Of a stretch of 5,905 nucleotides of DNA, positions 1 through 5,634 are shown one piece after another. Both the position numbers and the translations under genes were made by a program. Each line of letters starts with the position of its first letter. The first letter of the stretch is position 1. Origin of the DNA: CAYSQW01 sp964433135 (GTDB lineage Bacteria > Acidobacteriota > Aminicenantia > Aminicenantales > Aminicenantaceae); assembly GCA_964433135.1 (NCBI GenBank), contig CAYSQW010000084.1, positions 1 through 5,905 of the forward strand, given 5' to 3'. The notes beneath the pieces are model-generated. The model saw nothing but the letters and a program-made list of their open reading frames with translations, was not told where the DNA came from and made no database searches.

Positions 1-5
1 AAGAG

Positions 6-81
6 TGGCAGCGCTACGGGGATTCGAACCCCGGTCTGATGGCTGAGAACCACCTGTCCTAGTCCCCTAGACGATAGCGCC
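6..81 (-). tRNA. tRNA-Glu, anticodon CTC
   Basis: Read on the minus strand this folds as a complete 76-nt cloverleaf. The acceptor stem is GGCGCTA with TAGCGCT, ending in a G-U pair at 1-72. The anticodon stem is GGTGG/CCATC around the seven-base loop TTCTCAG, which puts CTC at positions 34-36 (reads GAG, glutamate). The T arm is CGGGG-TTCGAAT-CCCCG. The discriminator base is G, as is usual for bacterial tRNA-Glu, and CCA is encoded in the DNA. Its promoter lies at 100-129. No other tRNA is visible in the window. Confidence 0.96.
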
Positions 82-99
82 ACCCAAAGGACTCGAATC

Positions 100-129
100 A
101 AAATACCAGATATGACCCTGTTCTGTCAA
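100..129 (-). promoter_or_regulatory. Sigma-70-type promoter of the tRNA-Glu gene
   Basis: A perfect TTGACA box (minus strand of 124-129) is followed after 18 bp by TATTTT (minus strand of 100-105), which matches the -10 consensus at 4 of 6 positions. The -10 box ends 18 nt before the mature tRNA 5' end, a normal spacing for a short tRNA leader. It sits entirely between the CDF gene stop and the tRNA, so the tRNA is probably transcribed independently of the transporter. Confidence 0.68.
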
Positions 130-138
130 GATATCCGG
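106..138 (-). terminator. Possible terminator hairpin of the CDF gene, overlapping the tRNA promoter
   Basis: On the minus strand, CCGGATAT (131-138) can pair with ATATCTGG (106-113) with one G-U pair, and an inner GAC/GTC pair extends the stem. A short T-rich run, TATTTT, follows directly. It begins 15 nt after the CDF stop codon. The T-run is short and doubles as the -10 box of the tRNA promoter, so termination here would be weak or partial. The pairing is seen in the sequence; the function is inferred. Confidence 0.35.
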
Positions 139-152
139 AAAATCCTAACGTA

Positions 153-1049
153 TCAAGGCTCGTCATGCGTATTCGACGGCTCGATATGCACCAGAATATT
201 GACCGGCTGCTTGAGCTCCGCCCGGATCTCATCTTCGATCCGATGGGATATATCATGCCCCTGCTGAACCGTAAGATCCGGATCGACAAGGATGTGGACA
301 TCGAGATAAACATCTCCGCCGATCTTTCGGCTTCGAAGCTCATGGAAACCCTTTATGTCGCGGGACGACGCGAGGGTTCGGCGAATCTTCTGAACGACCT
401 CGGGAGACGCCGCGTGTTCCGAAAGCTCATCCAGGCCCTGAAAAAAGATCCGGGCCGCCACGATCAGGATCATGACGCCTACGATGATGGCGGCGGCATG
501 GTCGGCATGCCCCCAGCCGACAAGGCTGAAGACGCCTCCGATGAGAACCGCGACAGAAGAGAGGGCGTCGGACCGGTGGTGCCAGGCATTGGCATGCAGG
601 GAAGGGCTGTTGGTCTCGCGGGAAACCTTTCGGGTGATCCGGTACATGATTTCCTTGCCGGTAACCGACAGACCGGCCACGATCAGCATAATGACCCCGG
701 GAGACGTCGTTTCCCCCCGGGAAATCGCCGTACCCGCCGAGCGGATGATCTGCACTCCGGCTAGAAACAGAATAAACGCGATGATCTGCGTGGCGATGGT
801 TTCGAAACGCTTGTGGCCGTAAGGATGGGTGACGTCGGGCGGCCGGTTGGCGAGCCGTGCGGCGATGAGTACGACGAAATCCGTAGCCAGATCCGAAAGC
901 GAATGGATGCCGTCGGCGATCAGCGAGGCCGATTTGCCCAGGATCCCTGTGAGGATCTTAAGGGCGGTCAGCGACACATTCAGCCCCGCACCCTGCAAGG
1001 TCACGGCCCGAATCTTTTTTTCCCGAGCTTCCTGATTTTTTTCATGCAT
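153..1049 (-). CDS. Cation diffusion facilitator (CDF) family divalent metal transporter
   Basis: Inner-membrane exporter of divalent metal ions such as Zn2+, Fe2+ or Mn2+, normally a proton-coupled homodimer of the FieF/MMT1 family (COG0053). The 298-residue product has the usual length. Six membrane segments occupy roughly residues 15-200, and a cytoplasmic metal-binding domain fills residues 215-290. Metal-site signatures are visible: HSLSD in TM2 (H49, D53), HHRSD in TM5 (H157, D161), HPYGHKRFE after TM2, and a His-rich C-terminal domain with FHELRSR and a final VHIEP. An HxxxD pair in both TM2 and TM5 resembles zinc-preferring members more than FieF, whose TM2 has DxxxD; the substrate is an inference. 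ATG at 1049 is preferred because GAGGA (minus strand of 1057-1061) lies 7 nt upstream. An in-frame TTG at 1079 would add ten residues but has only a weak ribosome site. Confidence 0.95.
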   Translation of the reverse strand: MHEKNQEAREKKIRAVTLQGAGLNVSLTALKILTGILGKSASLIADGIHSLSDLATDFVVLIAARLANRPPDVTHPYGHKRFETIATQIIAFILFLAGVQIIRSAGTAISRGETTSPGVIMLIVAGLSVTGKEIMYRITRKVSRETNSPSLHANAWHHRSDALSSVAVLIGGVFSLVGWGHADHAAAIIVGVMILIVAARIFFQGLDELSEHAASPEVVQKIRRTLASSRDIKGFHELRSRKIGGDVYLDVHILVDPDLTVQQGHDISHRIEDEIRAELKQPVNILVHIEPSNTHDEP

Positions 1050-1114
1050 TCCGCTTTCCTCATTCACCTGATCTTTCAATTCTGCCGCCCGATTAAAAAG
1101 ATCGGATGCAACTC

Positions 1115-1144
1115 ATTATAAATAATTTCATCGACGGGAGCCAA
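1115..1144 (-). promoter_or_regulatory. Probable promoter of the CDF transporter gene
   Basis: On the minus strand, TTGGCT (1139-1144) is followed after 18 bp by a perfect TATAAT (1115-1120). Transcription would start near 1108, leaving a leader of about 60 nt before the ATG at 1049. It faces away from the YkvI-family gene, so the 1050-1247 gap is a divergent promoter region. No known metal-regulator operator was recognised here. Confidence 0.5.
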
Positions 1145-1158
1145 TGAAAAAGCTCCGC

Positions 1159-1188
1159 TCAACAGCCGGCTTCCCAGGAGACTATACT
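1159..1188 (+). promoter_or_regulatory. Candidate promoter of the YkvI-family gene
   Basis: TATACT (1183-1188) matches the -10 consensus at 5 of 6 positions. TCAACA (1159-1164), 18 bp upstream, matches the -35 box at 4 of 6. The start would be near 1195, giving a leader of about 50 nt. The -10 box lies inside a perfect inverted repeat at 1176-1193, annotated separately. Confidence 0.4.
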
Positions 1189-1193
1189 CTCCT
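1176..1193. promoter_or_regulatory. Dyad over the -10 box; operator candidate
   Basis: AGGAGA (1176-1181) and TCTCCT (1188-1193) form a perfect 6-bp inverted repeat around CTATAC. The right arm begins at the last base of the candidate -10 box. A symmetric site placed here could bind a repressor of the downstream transporter gene. The symmetry is seen; repressor binding is inference, and no regulator gene is adjacent. Confidence 0.3.
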
Positions 1194-1247
1194 TCGGTTT
1201 GCTGGTATCATGATTTCCATCTTCCTTTTCGGGATAAGGGTGCCGCC

Positions 1248-2348
1248 ATGAACTTTCTCGATTCCGCATTCTTCAAAAAGTATCTGCTGCCGGGATTCGT
1301 TTTCCAATCCGTCGTCATCGCCGGGGGCTACGGGACGGGGCGGGAACTTATCGAGTATTTTCTCAACTTCGGTCCCGTGGGGGGGCTGCTGGGGATGTTC
1401 TGTGTAACCACGGTGATCTGGTCGCTGCTGCTGGCCGTAACCTTCGAGTTCTCACGTATATTCAAAGCCTACGACTACCGCTCTTTGTTCAAGCGCCTGT
1501 TGGGTCCGCTCTGGTTCCTTTTTGAAATCCCCTATTTCATCTTCCTATTTATTCTCATGGGGGTTATCGGATCCGCGGCGGGGATTCTGCTGCATGACAA
1601 TTTCGGGATCCCCTATTTCGGGGGAGTCGCCGTCATGCTGCTGGCCATCGGCTTTTTCACCTTCAAGGGAAGCCGCTTGATCGAAAAGTTCCTCTCCGGA
1701 TGGTCGATCGTTTTGTACGTGGTCTATGCCGCTTTTCTGGTGGTTGCACTGATCAAGTTCGGACCGCTGATCCGAAATCATTTTGCTCAAGGTGAAATCA
1801 AATCCGGGTGGGCACTGGGAGGATTCAAATACGCCCTTTACAATCTGGGCGTGATTCCGGCCGTTTACTTTTGTCTCAACCACATCAAAACGCGGCGGGA
1901 AGCCATCACTTCGGGGCTTTTGGCGGGAGTCATCGGGATCATCCCCGCTTTTCTGTTCTACATCGCGGTGGTGGGATTCTACGACGGCGTATTGACGGAA
2001 GAAGTTCCCGCGGTTTTCGTTCTGCAAAAAGCGGGCATCCCTCTGCTGCTGATCCTGTTCCAGATCGTGCTTTTCGGAACCCTGATCGAAACCGGCACCG
2101 GTCTTATCCATTCCGTCAACCAGCGCATCCAGTCGGCGCTCCGGTCGCGCGGCCATGATTTCAAGCGCTGGCAGCGGCCGCTGGTCGCGGCGTTGTTTCT
2201 GCTCTCAGGCTTGGGGATATCGAGCTTCGGACTCGTCACCCTTATCGACAAGGGTTACGGAACCGTAAGCTGGGGGTTTCTTTTCGTCTATTTCATTCCT
2301 ATCTTCAGCCTGGGAATCTACCGGATCTTTACGCACCAGCGAAGCTGA
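1248..2348 (+). CDS. YkvI-family (COG3949) integral membrane transporter
   Basis: A 366-residue, strongly hydrophobic protein with about ten membrane segments (roughly residues 12-37, 43-66, 88-115, 122-141, 151-171, 190-210, 220-245, 262-285, 311-333 and 337-361). It matches the YkvI-like family, distant relatives of amino-acid and sodium symporters thought to share the LeuT-type fold. The hallmark is the glycine-rich break in the first helix, GGYGTGRELIEYF at residues 26-38, where the fold's substrate and ion sites normally lie. Substrate and direction are unknown for the family. AAGGG (1236-1240) lies 7 nt before the ATG and supports this start. There is no signal peptide, as expected for this fold. 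It is monocistronic, divergent from the CDF gene and convergent with the GuaA-like gene, so the context gives no clue to its substrate. Confidence 0.85.
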   Translation: MNFLDSAFFKKYLLPGFVFQSVVIAGGYGTGRELIEYFLNFGPVGGLLGMFCVTTVIWSLLLAVTFEFSRIFKAYDYRSLFKRLLGPLWFLFEIPYFIFLFILMGVIGSAAGILLHDNFGIPYFGGVAVMLLAIGFFTFKGSRLIEKFLSGWSIVLYVVYAAFLVVALIKFGPLIRNHFAQGEIKSGWALGGFKYALYNLGVIPAVYFCLNHIKTRREAITSGLLAGVIGIIPAFLFYIAVVGFYDGVLTEEVPAVFVLQKAGIPLLLILFQIVLFGTLIETGTGLIHSVNQRIQSALRSRGHDFKRWQRPLVAALFLLSGLGISSFGLVTLIDKGYGTVSWGFLFVYFIPIFSLGIYRIFTHQRS

Positions 2349-2353
2349 CGTCT

Positions 2354-2371
2354 ATTCCTTCTCACCGGAAT
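2354..2371. other. Weak hairpin in the convergent gap
   Basis: ATTCC (2354-2358) pairs with GGAAT (2367-2371) around an 8-base loop, 6 nt after the YkvI-family stop codon. There is no T-run on either strand, so this is a poor intrinsic terminator. No stronger terminator was seen in the 55-bp gap between the two convergent genes; read-through or Rho-dependent ending is possible. Confidence 0.2.
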
Positions 2372-2403
2372 CAAGTCCAGCGCCGCCCGGATGGTCTATG
2401 GGA

Positions 2404-3336
2404 TCAAATATATTCTATGGTTGCCGGCGGCTTGGACGTTATTTCATAGGCCACCCTTACGACTTCAGGGATTTCGCTTGTCAGGCGCCGTGAAAGCTTC
2501 AACAGGGTATCCCAGGGAACCTGAGTCGGTTCCGCGGTCAGCGCATCACGACTTTCCACCGAGCGGACGATCAGGATATTGCCGAACCGCCGCTCCCCGT
2601 CGACGACTCCGGTTCCTCTGTCTTCGAGCAGTACCGCAAGGGCTTGAAACGGTTTCAGAGGCAGCAGAGCATCCTCCACGATCTTGGTAGCGCGGCGCAC
2701 GAGCTCCACTCTTTCGGGAGTCACCTCCCCGACGACTCGAGTCGCCAACCCGGGACCCGGAAAAGGGATCCGTTGATGGATTGATTCCGGGAGTCCCAGC
2801 TCCGCGGCGACTTCCCTCACCTCATGCTTGAACAGCTCCTTGAGCGGCTCGATGACCTTGAAACCATATCCCGCCTCGGGATCGATGCCGATCTGTTCGA
2901 GAATGTTGTGCTGCGTCTTGACGCCGCCTTTGGTCTCCATGATGTCTGCCGCGATCGTTCCCTGCATCAGAAAACGGGCCTCGCTCACCTTTACTTCCCT
3001 GCCAAAAACCGAATAGAATGTGTTTCTGAAGGCCTTGCGCTTATCTTCCGGATCGGATTTCCCGCTCAAGGCTTTAAAAAACTCTTCCCGGGCATCGACG
3101 ATATCCACGGTAATACCCAGTTCCACAAAAATATCCCGTACCTCTTGCGGCTCGTTTTCCCGCATGAGACCGTCGTCGATAAAGATGACTTTCATGCGGT
3201 CGCCGATGGCCCTATGCGCCAGAACGGTACAGGCCGCGCTGTCCACCCCTCCCGAAAGAGCTGAAATAACTCTGTTTTCACCGGCCGTTACGCTGATTTC
3301 TTGGACTTTTTCATTTACAAAACGCTTGAGGTCCAT
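2404..3336 (-). CDS. Stand-alone GMP-synthase ATP-pyrophosphatase-domain protein (GuaA C-terminal type, 'ExsB family' in many annotations)
   Basis: A cytoplasmic 310-residue protein of the N-type ATP pyrophosphatase superfamily. It matches the ATPase and dimerisation halves of GMP synthase, which adenylates XMP and receives ammonia to give GMP. Visible motifs are the PP-loop SGGVDS (28-33), FIDDGLMR (52-59), QGTIAADIMET (125-135), PFPGPGLATR (191-200) and the C-terminal KPPATIEY (302-309). The glutamine amidotransferase half found in most bacterial GuaA (about 520 residues) is absent. The sequence upstream is non-coding, so this is not a broken fusion gene. After TQHN (141-144) there is an IGIDP-containing stretch longer than the usual HNVGGLP segment of GuaA. 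This suits a diverged subfamily often labelled 'ExsB family transcriptional regulator'. It could be subunit B of a two-part GMP synthase or a paralogue with another substrate. GGGGAG (3344-3349) 7 nt before the ATG supports the start. Confidence 0.88.
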   Translation of the reverse strand: MDLKRFVNEKVQEISVTAGENRVISALSGGVDSAACTVLAHRAIGDRMKVIFIDDGLMRENEPQEVRDIFVELGITVDIVDAREEFFKALSGKSDPEDKRKAFRNTFYSVFGREVKVSEARFLMQGTIAADIMETKGGVKTQHNILEQIGIDPEAGYGFKVIEPLKELFKHEVREVAAELGLPESIHQRIPFPGPGLATRVVGEVTPERVELVRRATKIVEDALLPLKPFQALAVLLEDRGTGVVDGERRFGNILIVRSVESRDALTAEPTQVPWDTLLKLSRRLTSEIPEVVRVAYEITSKPPATIEYI

Positions 3337-3364
3337 ATCGTTTCTCCCCGTTTGGATTTTTCAC

Positions 3365-3393
3365 ATCATACATGAGTTTAGAGTTTTTTTTAA
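3365..3393 (-). promoter_or_regulatory. Candidate promoter of the GuaA-like gene
   Basis: On the minus strand, TTAAAA (3388-3393) and TATGAT (3365-3370) are 17 bp apart. They match the -35 and -10 consensus at 4 of 6 and 5 of 6 positions. An A/T-rich run precedes and overlaps the -35 box. The start would be near 3358, about 22 nt before the ATG, leaving room for the ribosome site but no long leader or riboswitch. Confidence 0.4.
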
Positions 3394-3436
3394 CCAAAAA
3401 ATAATCGCCTTATTCACATGCCGCATTCCGGATCTT

Positions 3437-3616
3437 CACCTTTGGGGGTGAGACAATCAATCGAAATCTCACCGCCTCTTTAACCCGCAAAGACGATTGA
3501 CCGTATTTCAATGGTTGTGGGACCATAGGAGTGTAAATTAGAGGAGGGCCATCCAAGGCAAAGCGCGAGCTTAATGGAGTAGGACGAGGATTCCTCTCTC
3601 GGCCCTCCTCTCTCAC
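3437..3616. repeat. Hairpin-rich intergenic block, possible diverged relative of the 5454 repeat
   Basis: This lies in the 410-bp gene-free gap 3337-3746. Three nested or consecutive inverted repeats are visible. GGGGGTGAGA (3444-3453) pairs with TCTCACCGCC (3467-3476) with one mismatch. ATGGT (3511-3515) pairs with ACCAT (3522-3526). AGAGGAGGGCC (3540-3550) pairs perfectly with GGCCCTCCTCT (3601-3611) over a 50-nt loop. GAGGAGG, GCCAT and a GACGAGG about 40 nt downstream occur in the same order and spacing as in the repeat at 5454-5539, and TCTCACCGCC resembles that element's right end. Kinship is likely but distant and judged by eye. No open reading frame here is convincing. Confidence 0.4.
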
Positions 3617-3685
3617 CTAATGTATTAAAAGGGATATACCGCACATAGGTGCATTCCACAGCGAGACAACAATCTACTATATATA

Positions 3686-3728
3686 GACATTTATCTGGCC
3701 AAGACTACGATATGTAGATGGAAATGTC
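3686..3728. other. A/T-rich stem-loop downstream of the DUF1846 gene
   Basis: GACATTTATCT (3686-3696) pairs with AGATGGAAATGTC (3716-3728) as 11 bp with a two-base bulge and a 19-nt loop. The right arm also has a competing partner: ATCTAC (3672-3677) can pair with GTAGAT (3714-3719). No T-run follows on either strand, so it is not a normal terminator. Function unknown. Confidence 0.3.
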
Positions 3729-3730
3729 AA

Positions 3731-3769
3731 CCAAAAAACCTTTTATTCAGTAAGTAAAAAGGTTTTTGG
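3731..3769 (-). terminator. Hairpin spanning the DUF1846 stop codon, possible terminator
   Basis: CCAAAAAACCTTTT (3731-3744) and AAAAAGGTTTTTGG (3756-3769) form a long stem of 13 or so pairs with one unpaired base. In the minus-strand transcript the 5' arm is coding (the last residues SKNLFT), the TGA stop (3747-3749) is in the loop, and the 3' arm carries GGTTTTTT. The T-run is inside the stem rather than after it, so it departs from the standard intrinsic terminator. It may instead act as a 3'-end stabiliser. Confidence 0.4.
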
Positions 3770-5264
3770 AAGAAAAATTCGGATCGCTGGTGAGATTCAC
3801 ACCCAACCGTTTAAGTCCGGCTTCATCCCCCGACGTGGGGATATGCGTCATGTGCACTTCACAGCCGCGCAGCTCCTTGAGTTTGGCCAGCGCTACCTGA
3901 ACCGAGGGATTGGTGGCGGCGCTGATGCTCAAACTGATCAGGGTTTCTTCAAGGTTCAGGCTCAGAGAATTGGAGCGTAAAATATCTTGTTTGAGATTGG
4001 CGATGGAGGTCATGACGGTTTCGGACAGCAGAGCGATCTGATCCGGAATCCCGGCCAGAGTCTTGATGGCGTTCAGGACCAGGCTGGACGCGGCATGCAT
4101 GAGCGGGGAATTCTTGCCGGTAACCAAGGTTCCGTCATGGAGACGAACGGAGGCTCCGCAGTAAATCCCCTTGTGCCCCTTTTTGCGAAGCACCGCTTCC
4201 TCGGCCGCCCGGCGCGCCGGCATAACGACCTCGCGGTCCTCGGGTTTGAGATTGAGATCCCTCATCAGCAATTCCGTGCGCTGTACGGTATCCTTTTCGA
4301 CAAATCCCATGGCATATTCACAGCTGTAACGAAAATACCTCCGGATGATCTCCTGACAGGCGGCTCGCTGTACCGCATCATCGTCCAGAATCCCCTTTGA
4401 GGCCCGATTGACTCCCATGTCCGTCGGAGATTTATAAGGAGCATGATCGGAGGTCAGCTTGTTCAGGATCCTTTTCAGGACCGGAAAAACCTCCACATCC
4501 CGGTTATAATTGACGACGGCTTTCCCGTAGGCCTCCAGATGATGTGGATCGATCATATTAAAATCTCCGATGTCCGCGGTGGCCGCCTCATAGGCGATGT
4601 TGACGGGATGCTTCAGCGGAAGATCCCAAATAGGAAAGGTCTCGAATTTGGCGTATCCGGCGCTGATGCCGTTTTTATACTCATGGTACATCTGAGACAG
4701 ACATGTAGCCAGCTTTCCGCTTCCCGGACCCGGTCCCGTTACCACCACCAGCGGGCGCTCACAGGGTATCCGGGTGTTGGCTCCGTAACCCTCATCGCTG
4801 ACAATCAGATCGATATCCGTGGGATAGCCTTTTGTGAAGCGGTGGGTATAGACTTTCACTCCCCGCCGCTTGAGTTTATTCTTAAACAGAATCGCCGCCG
4901 GCTGATCCTGGAACCGGGTGATGACCACCCCTCTGATCAACAGCCCCCAATCCCTGAGATCATCGATAAGTTTAAGCGCGTCGACATCATAGGTGATCCC
5001 AAAATCGGCGCGCAGCTTCTTGCGCTCGATATCCCCGGCATAGATGCAGAGAAGGATCTCCGCATGATCCTTCAGCTGTTGAAGCAGCCTCATTTTGACG
5101 TTGGGATCATAACCCGGCAAAACCCGGGAAGCATGATAGTCGAAAAGCAGTTTTCCACCGAACTCGAGATACAGCCGGTTGTCGAACGTCTCGATCTTTT
5201 TCAGGATCTCATCTGTCTGAGTATTCAGATAGGTCTCATTGCTGAATGCACACTTAGATTCCAT
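3747..5264 (-). CDS. DUF1846 / UPF0371 family protein
   Basis: A soluble, full-length 505-residue member of the DUF1846 (UPF0371) family, found in many anaerobes and Firmicutes; no biochemical role is established. Family landmarks are present in order: FSNETYL (7-13), LEFGGKLLFDYHASRVLPGY (33-52), the P-loop-like TGPGPGSGK (176-184), YAKFETFPIWDLPLKHP (204-220), TGKNSPLMHAASS (382-394) and EVHMTHIPTSGDE (469-481), ending with LGVNLTSDP. TGPGPGSGK suggests nucleotide or phosphate binding, and HMTHIP with its paired histidines suggests a metal or catalytic site; both are inferences. The N terminus aligns with the family's usual start, so ATG at 5264 is chosen. The nearest Shine-Dalgarno, AGGAG, is an unusually long 13 nt upstream, so translation may be modest. 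It stands alone, with gaps of 410 bp and at least 640 bp on its two sides, both carrying repeat-like sequence. Confidence 0.9.
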   Translation of the reverse strand: MESKCAFSNETYLNTQTDEILKKIETFDNRLYLEFGGKLLFDYHASRVLPGYDPNVKMRLLQQLKDHAEILLCIYAGDIERKKLRADFGITYDVDALKLIDDLRDWGLLIRGVVITRFQDQPAAILFKNKLKRRGVKVYTHRFTKGYPTDIDLIVSDEGYGANTRIPCERPLVVVTGPGPGSGKLATCLSQMYHEYKNGISAGYAKFETFPIWDLPLKHPVNIAYEAATADIGDFNMIDPHHLEAYGKAVVNYNRDVEVFPVLKRILNKLTSDHAPYKSPTDMGVNRASKGILDDDAVQRAACQEIIRRYFRYSCEYAMGFVEKDTVQRTELLMRDLNLKPEDREVVMPARRAAEEAVLRKKGHKGIYCGASVRLHDGTLVTGKNSPLMHAASSLVLNAIKTLAGIPDQIALLSETVMTSIANLKQDILRSNSLSLNLEETLISLSISAATNPSVQVALAKLKELRGCEVHMTHIPTSGDEAGLKRLGVNLTSDPNFSSKNLFTY

Positions 5265-5307
5265 TAGCTCGAATAATCTCCTTTTGTTTTCGATCAGCCG
5301 TTAGAGA

Positions 5308-5336
5308 ATCAAATCTACCTTTTATCGCAAATCCAA
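5308..5336 (-). promoter_or_regulatory. Weak candidate promoter of the DUF1846 gene
   Basis: On the minus strand, TTGGAT (5331-5336) and TTTGAT (5308-5313) are 17 bp apart, each matching consensus at 4 of 6 positions. It would give a leader of about 40 nt. The region 5265-5345 is A/T-rich and offers other poor matches, so this is only the best available guess. Confidence 0.22.
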
Positions 5337-5387
5337 TCTTTAGAAAGGAAATTAACATTTTTCACTTGGCATAACAAGCCTGAAATT

Positions 5388-5634
5388 AACCGCCACCTTC
5401 GTATTAAGGTGAAAACCAATGCGGCAAAGAGACGTCAAGGCACGACCTTTAAAGGCGGTGTGAGAGGAGGAGTGCCATACGCGATTTAGCCTGAATATCG
5501 GATTAGACGAGGGAAGCTGCGGAAGCAGCCGCTGAGTATGTCTGAGTTCCAAAGGGACGAGTTACGCAGACGCTGAGAGAGCTGTGATTTTCACGGCGTT
5601 TAAAATCGCGTCTAAACGACGATCTCACACCGCC
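5388..5634 (+). repeat. Repeat element copy 1 with inverted ends (MITE-like or structured RNA)
   Basis: A gene-free block. Its core 5454-5634 is bounded by perfect 12-bp inverted ends, GGCGGTGTGAGA (5454-5465) and TCTCACACCGCC (5623-5634). A second inner inverted pair is ACGCGATTT (5479-5487) with AAATCGCGT (5603-5611). Internal hairpins include GCTGC-GGAA-GCAGC (5516-5529), whose loop is of GNRA type, and CGTTTA/TAAACG (5597-5602, 5613-5618). Positions 5454-5539 recur almost perfectly at 5820-5905. The upstream arm 5388-5453 is related to 5748-5819 at lower identity. No obvious target-site duplication flanks the 12-bp ends and no transposase is present. A non-autonomous mobile element or a small structured RNA are both possible. 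Confidence 0.7.

Noticed and set aside
165..764. 199-residue plus-strand open frame
   Set aside because: It is antisense to the CDF gene, with no recognisable domain and G/R/D-rich composition.
1050..1079. Ten-residue N-terminal extension of the CDF protein from TTG at 1079
   Set aside because: The ATG at 1049 has a much better Shine-Dalgarno at ideal spacing and the added residues are outside the family's conserved region.
1545..2156. 203-residue minus-strand open frame
   Set aside because: It is antisense to the YkvI-family membrane protein, with the Q/D/R-rich composition typical of the complement of hydrophobic codons.
3337..3400. Purine riboswitch before the GuaA-like gene
   Set aside because: The likely leader is only about 22 nt and no purine-aptamer core was found; the structured block lies upstream of the candidate promoter.
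4443..5267. 274-residue plus-strand open frame
   Set aside because: It is entirely antisense to the well-supported DUF1846 gene and shows no family motif; a shadow frame.
5352..5552. 66-residue minus-strand open frame across repeat copy 1
   Set aside because: It lies wholly within the repeat and hairpin block, has no recognisable domain, and the near-identical copy argues for an RNA or DNA element rather than a protein.
5454..5634. Integron attC site or group II intron remnant
   Set aside because: No GTTRRRY/RYYYAAC core sites, no recognisable group II domain V sequence, and no integrase or reverse transcriptase in the window.
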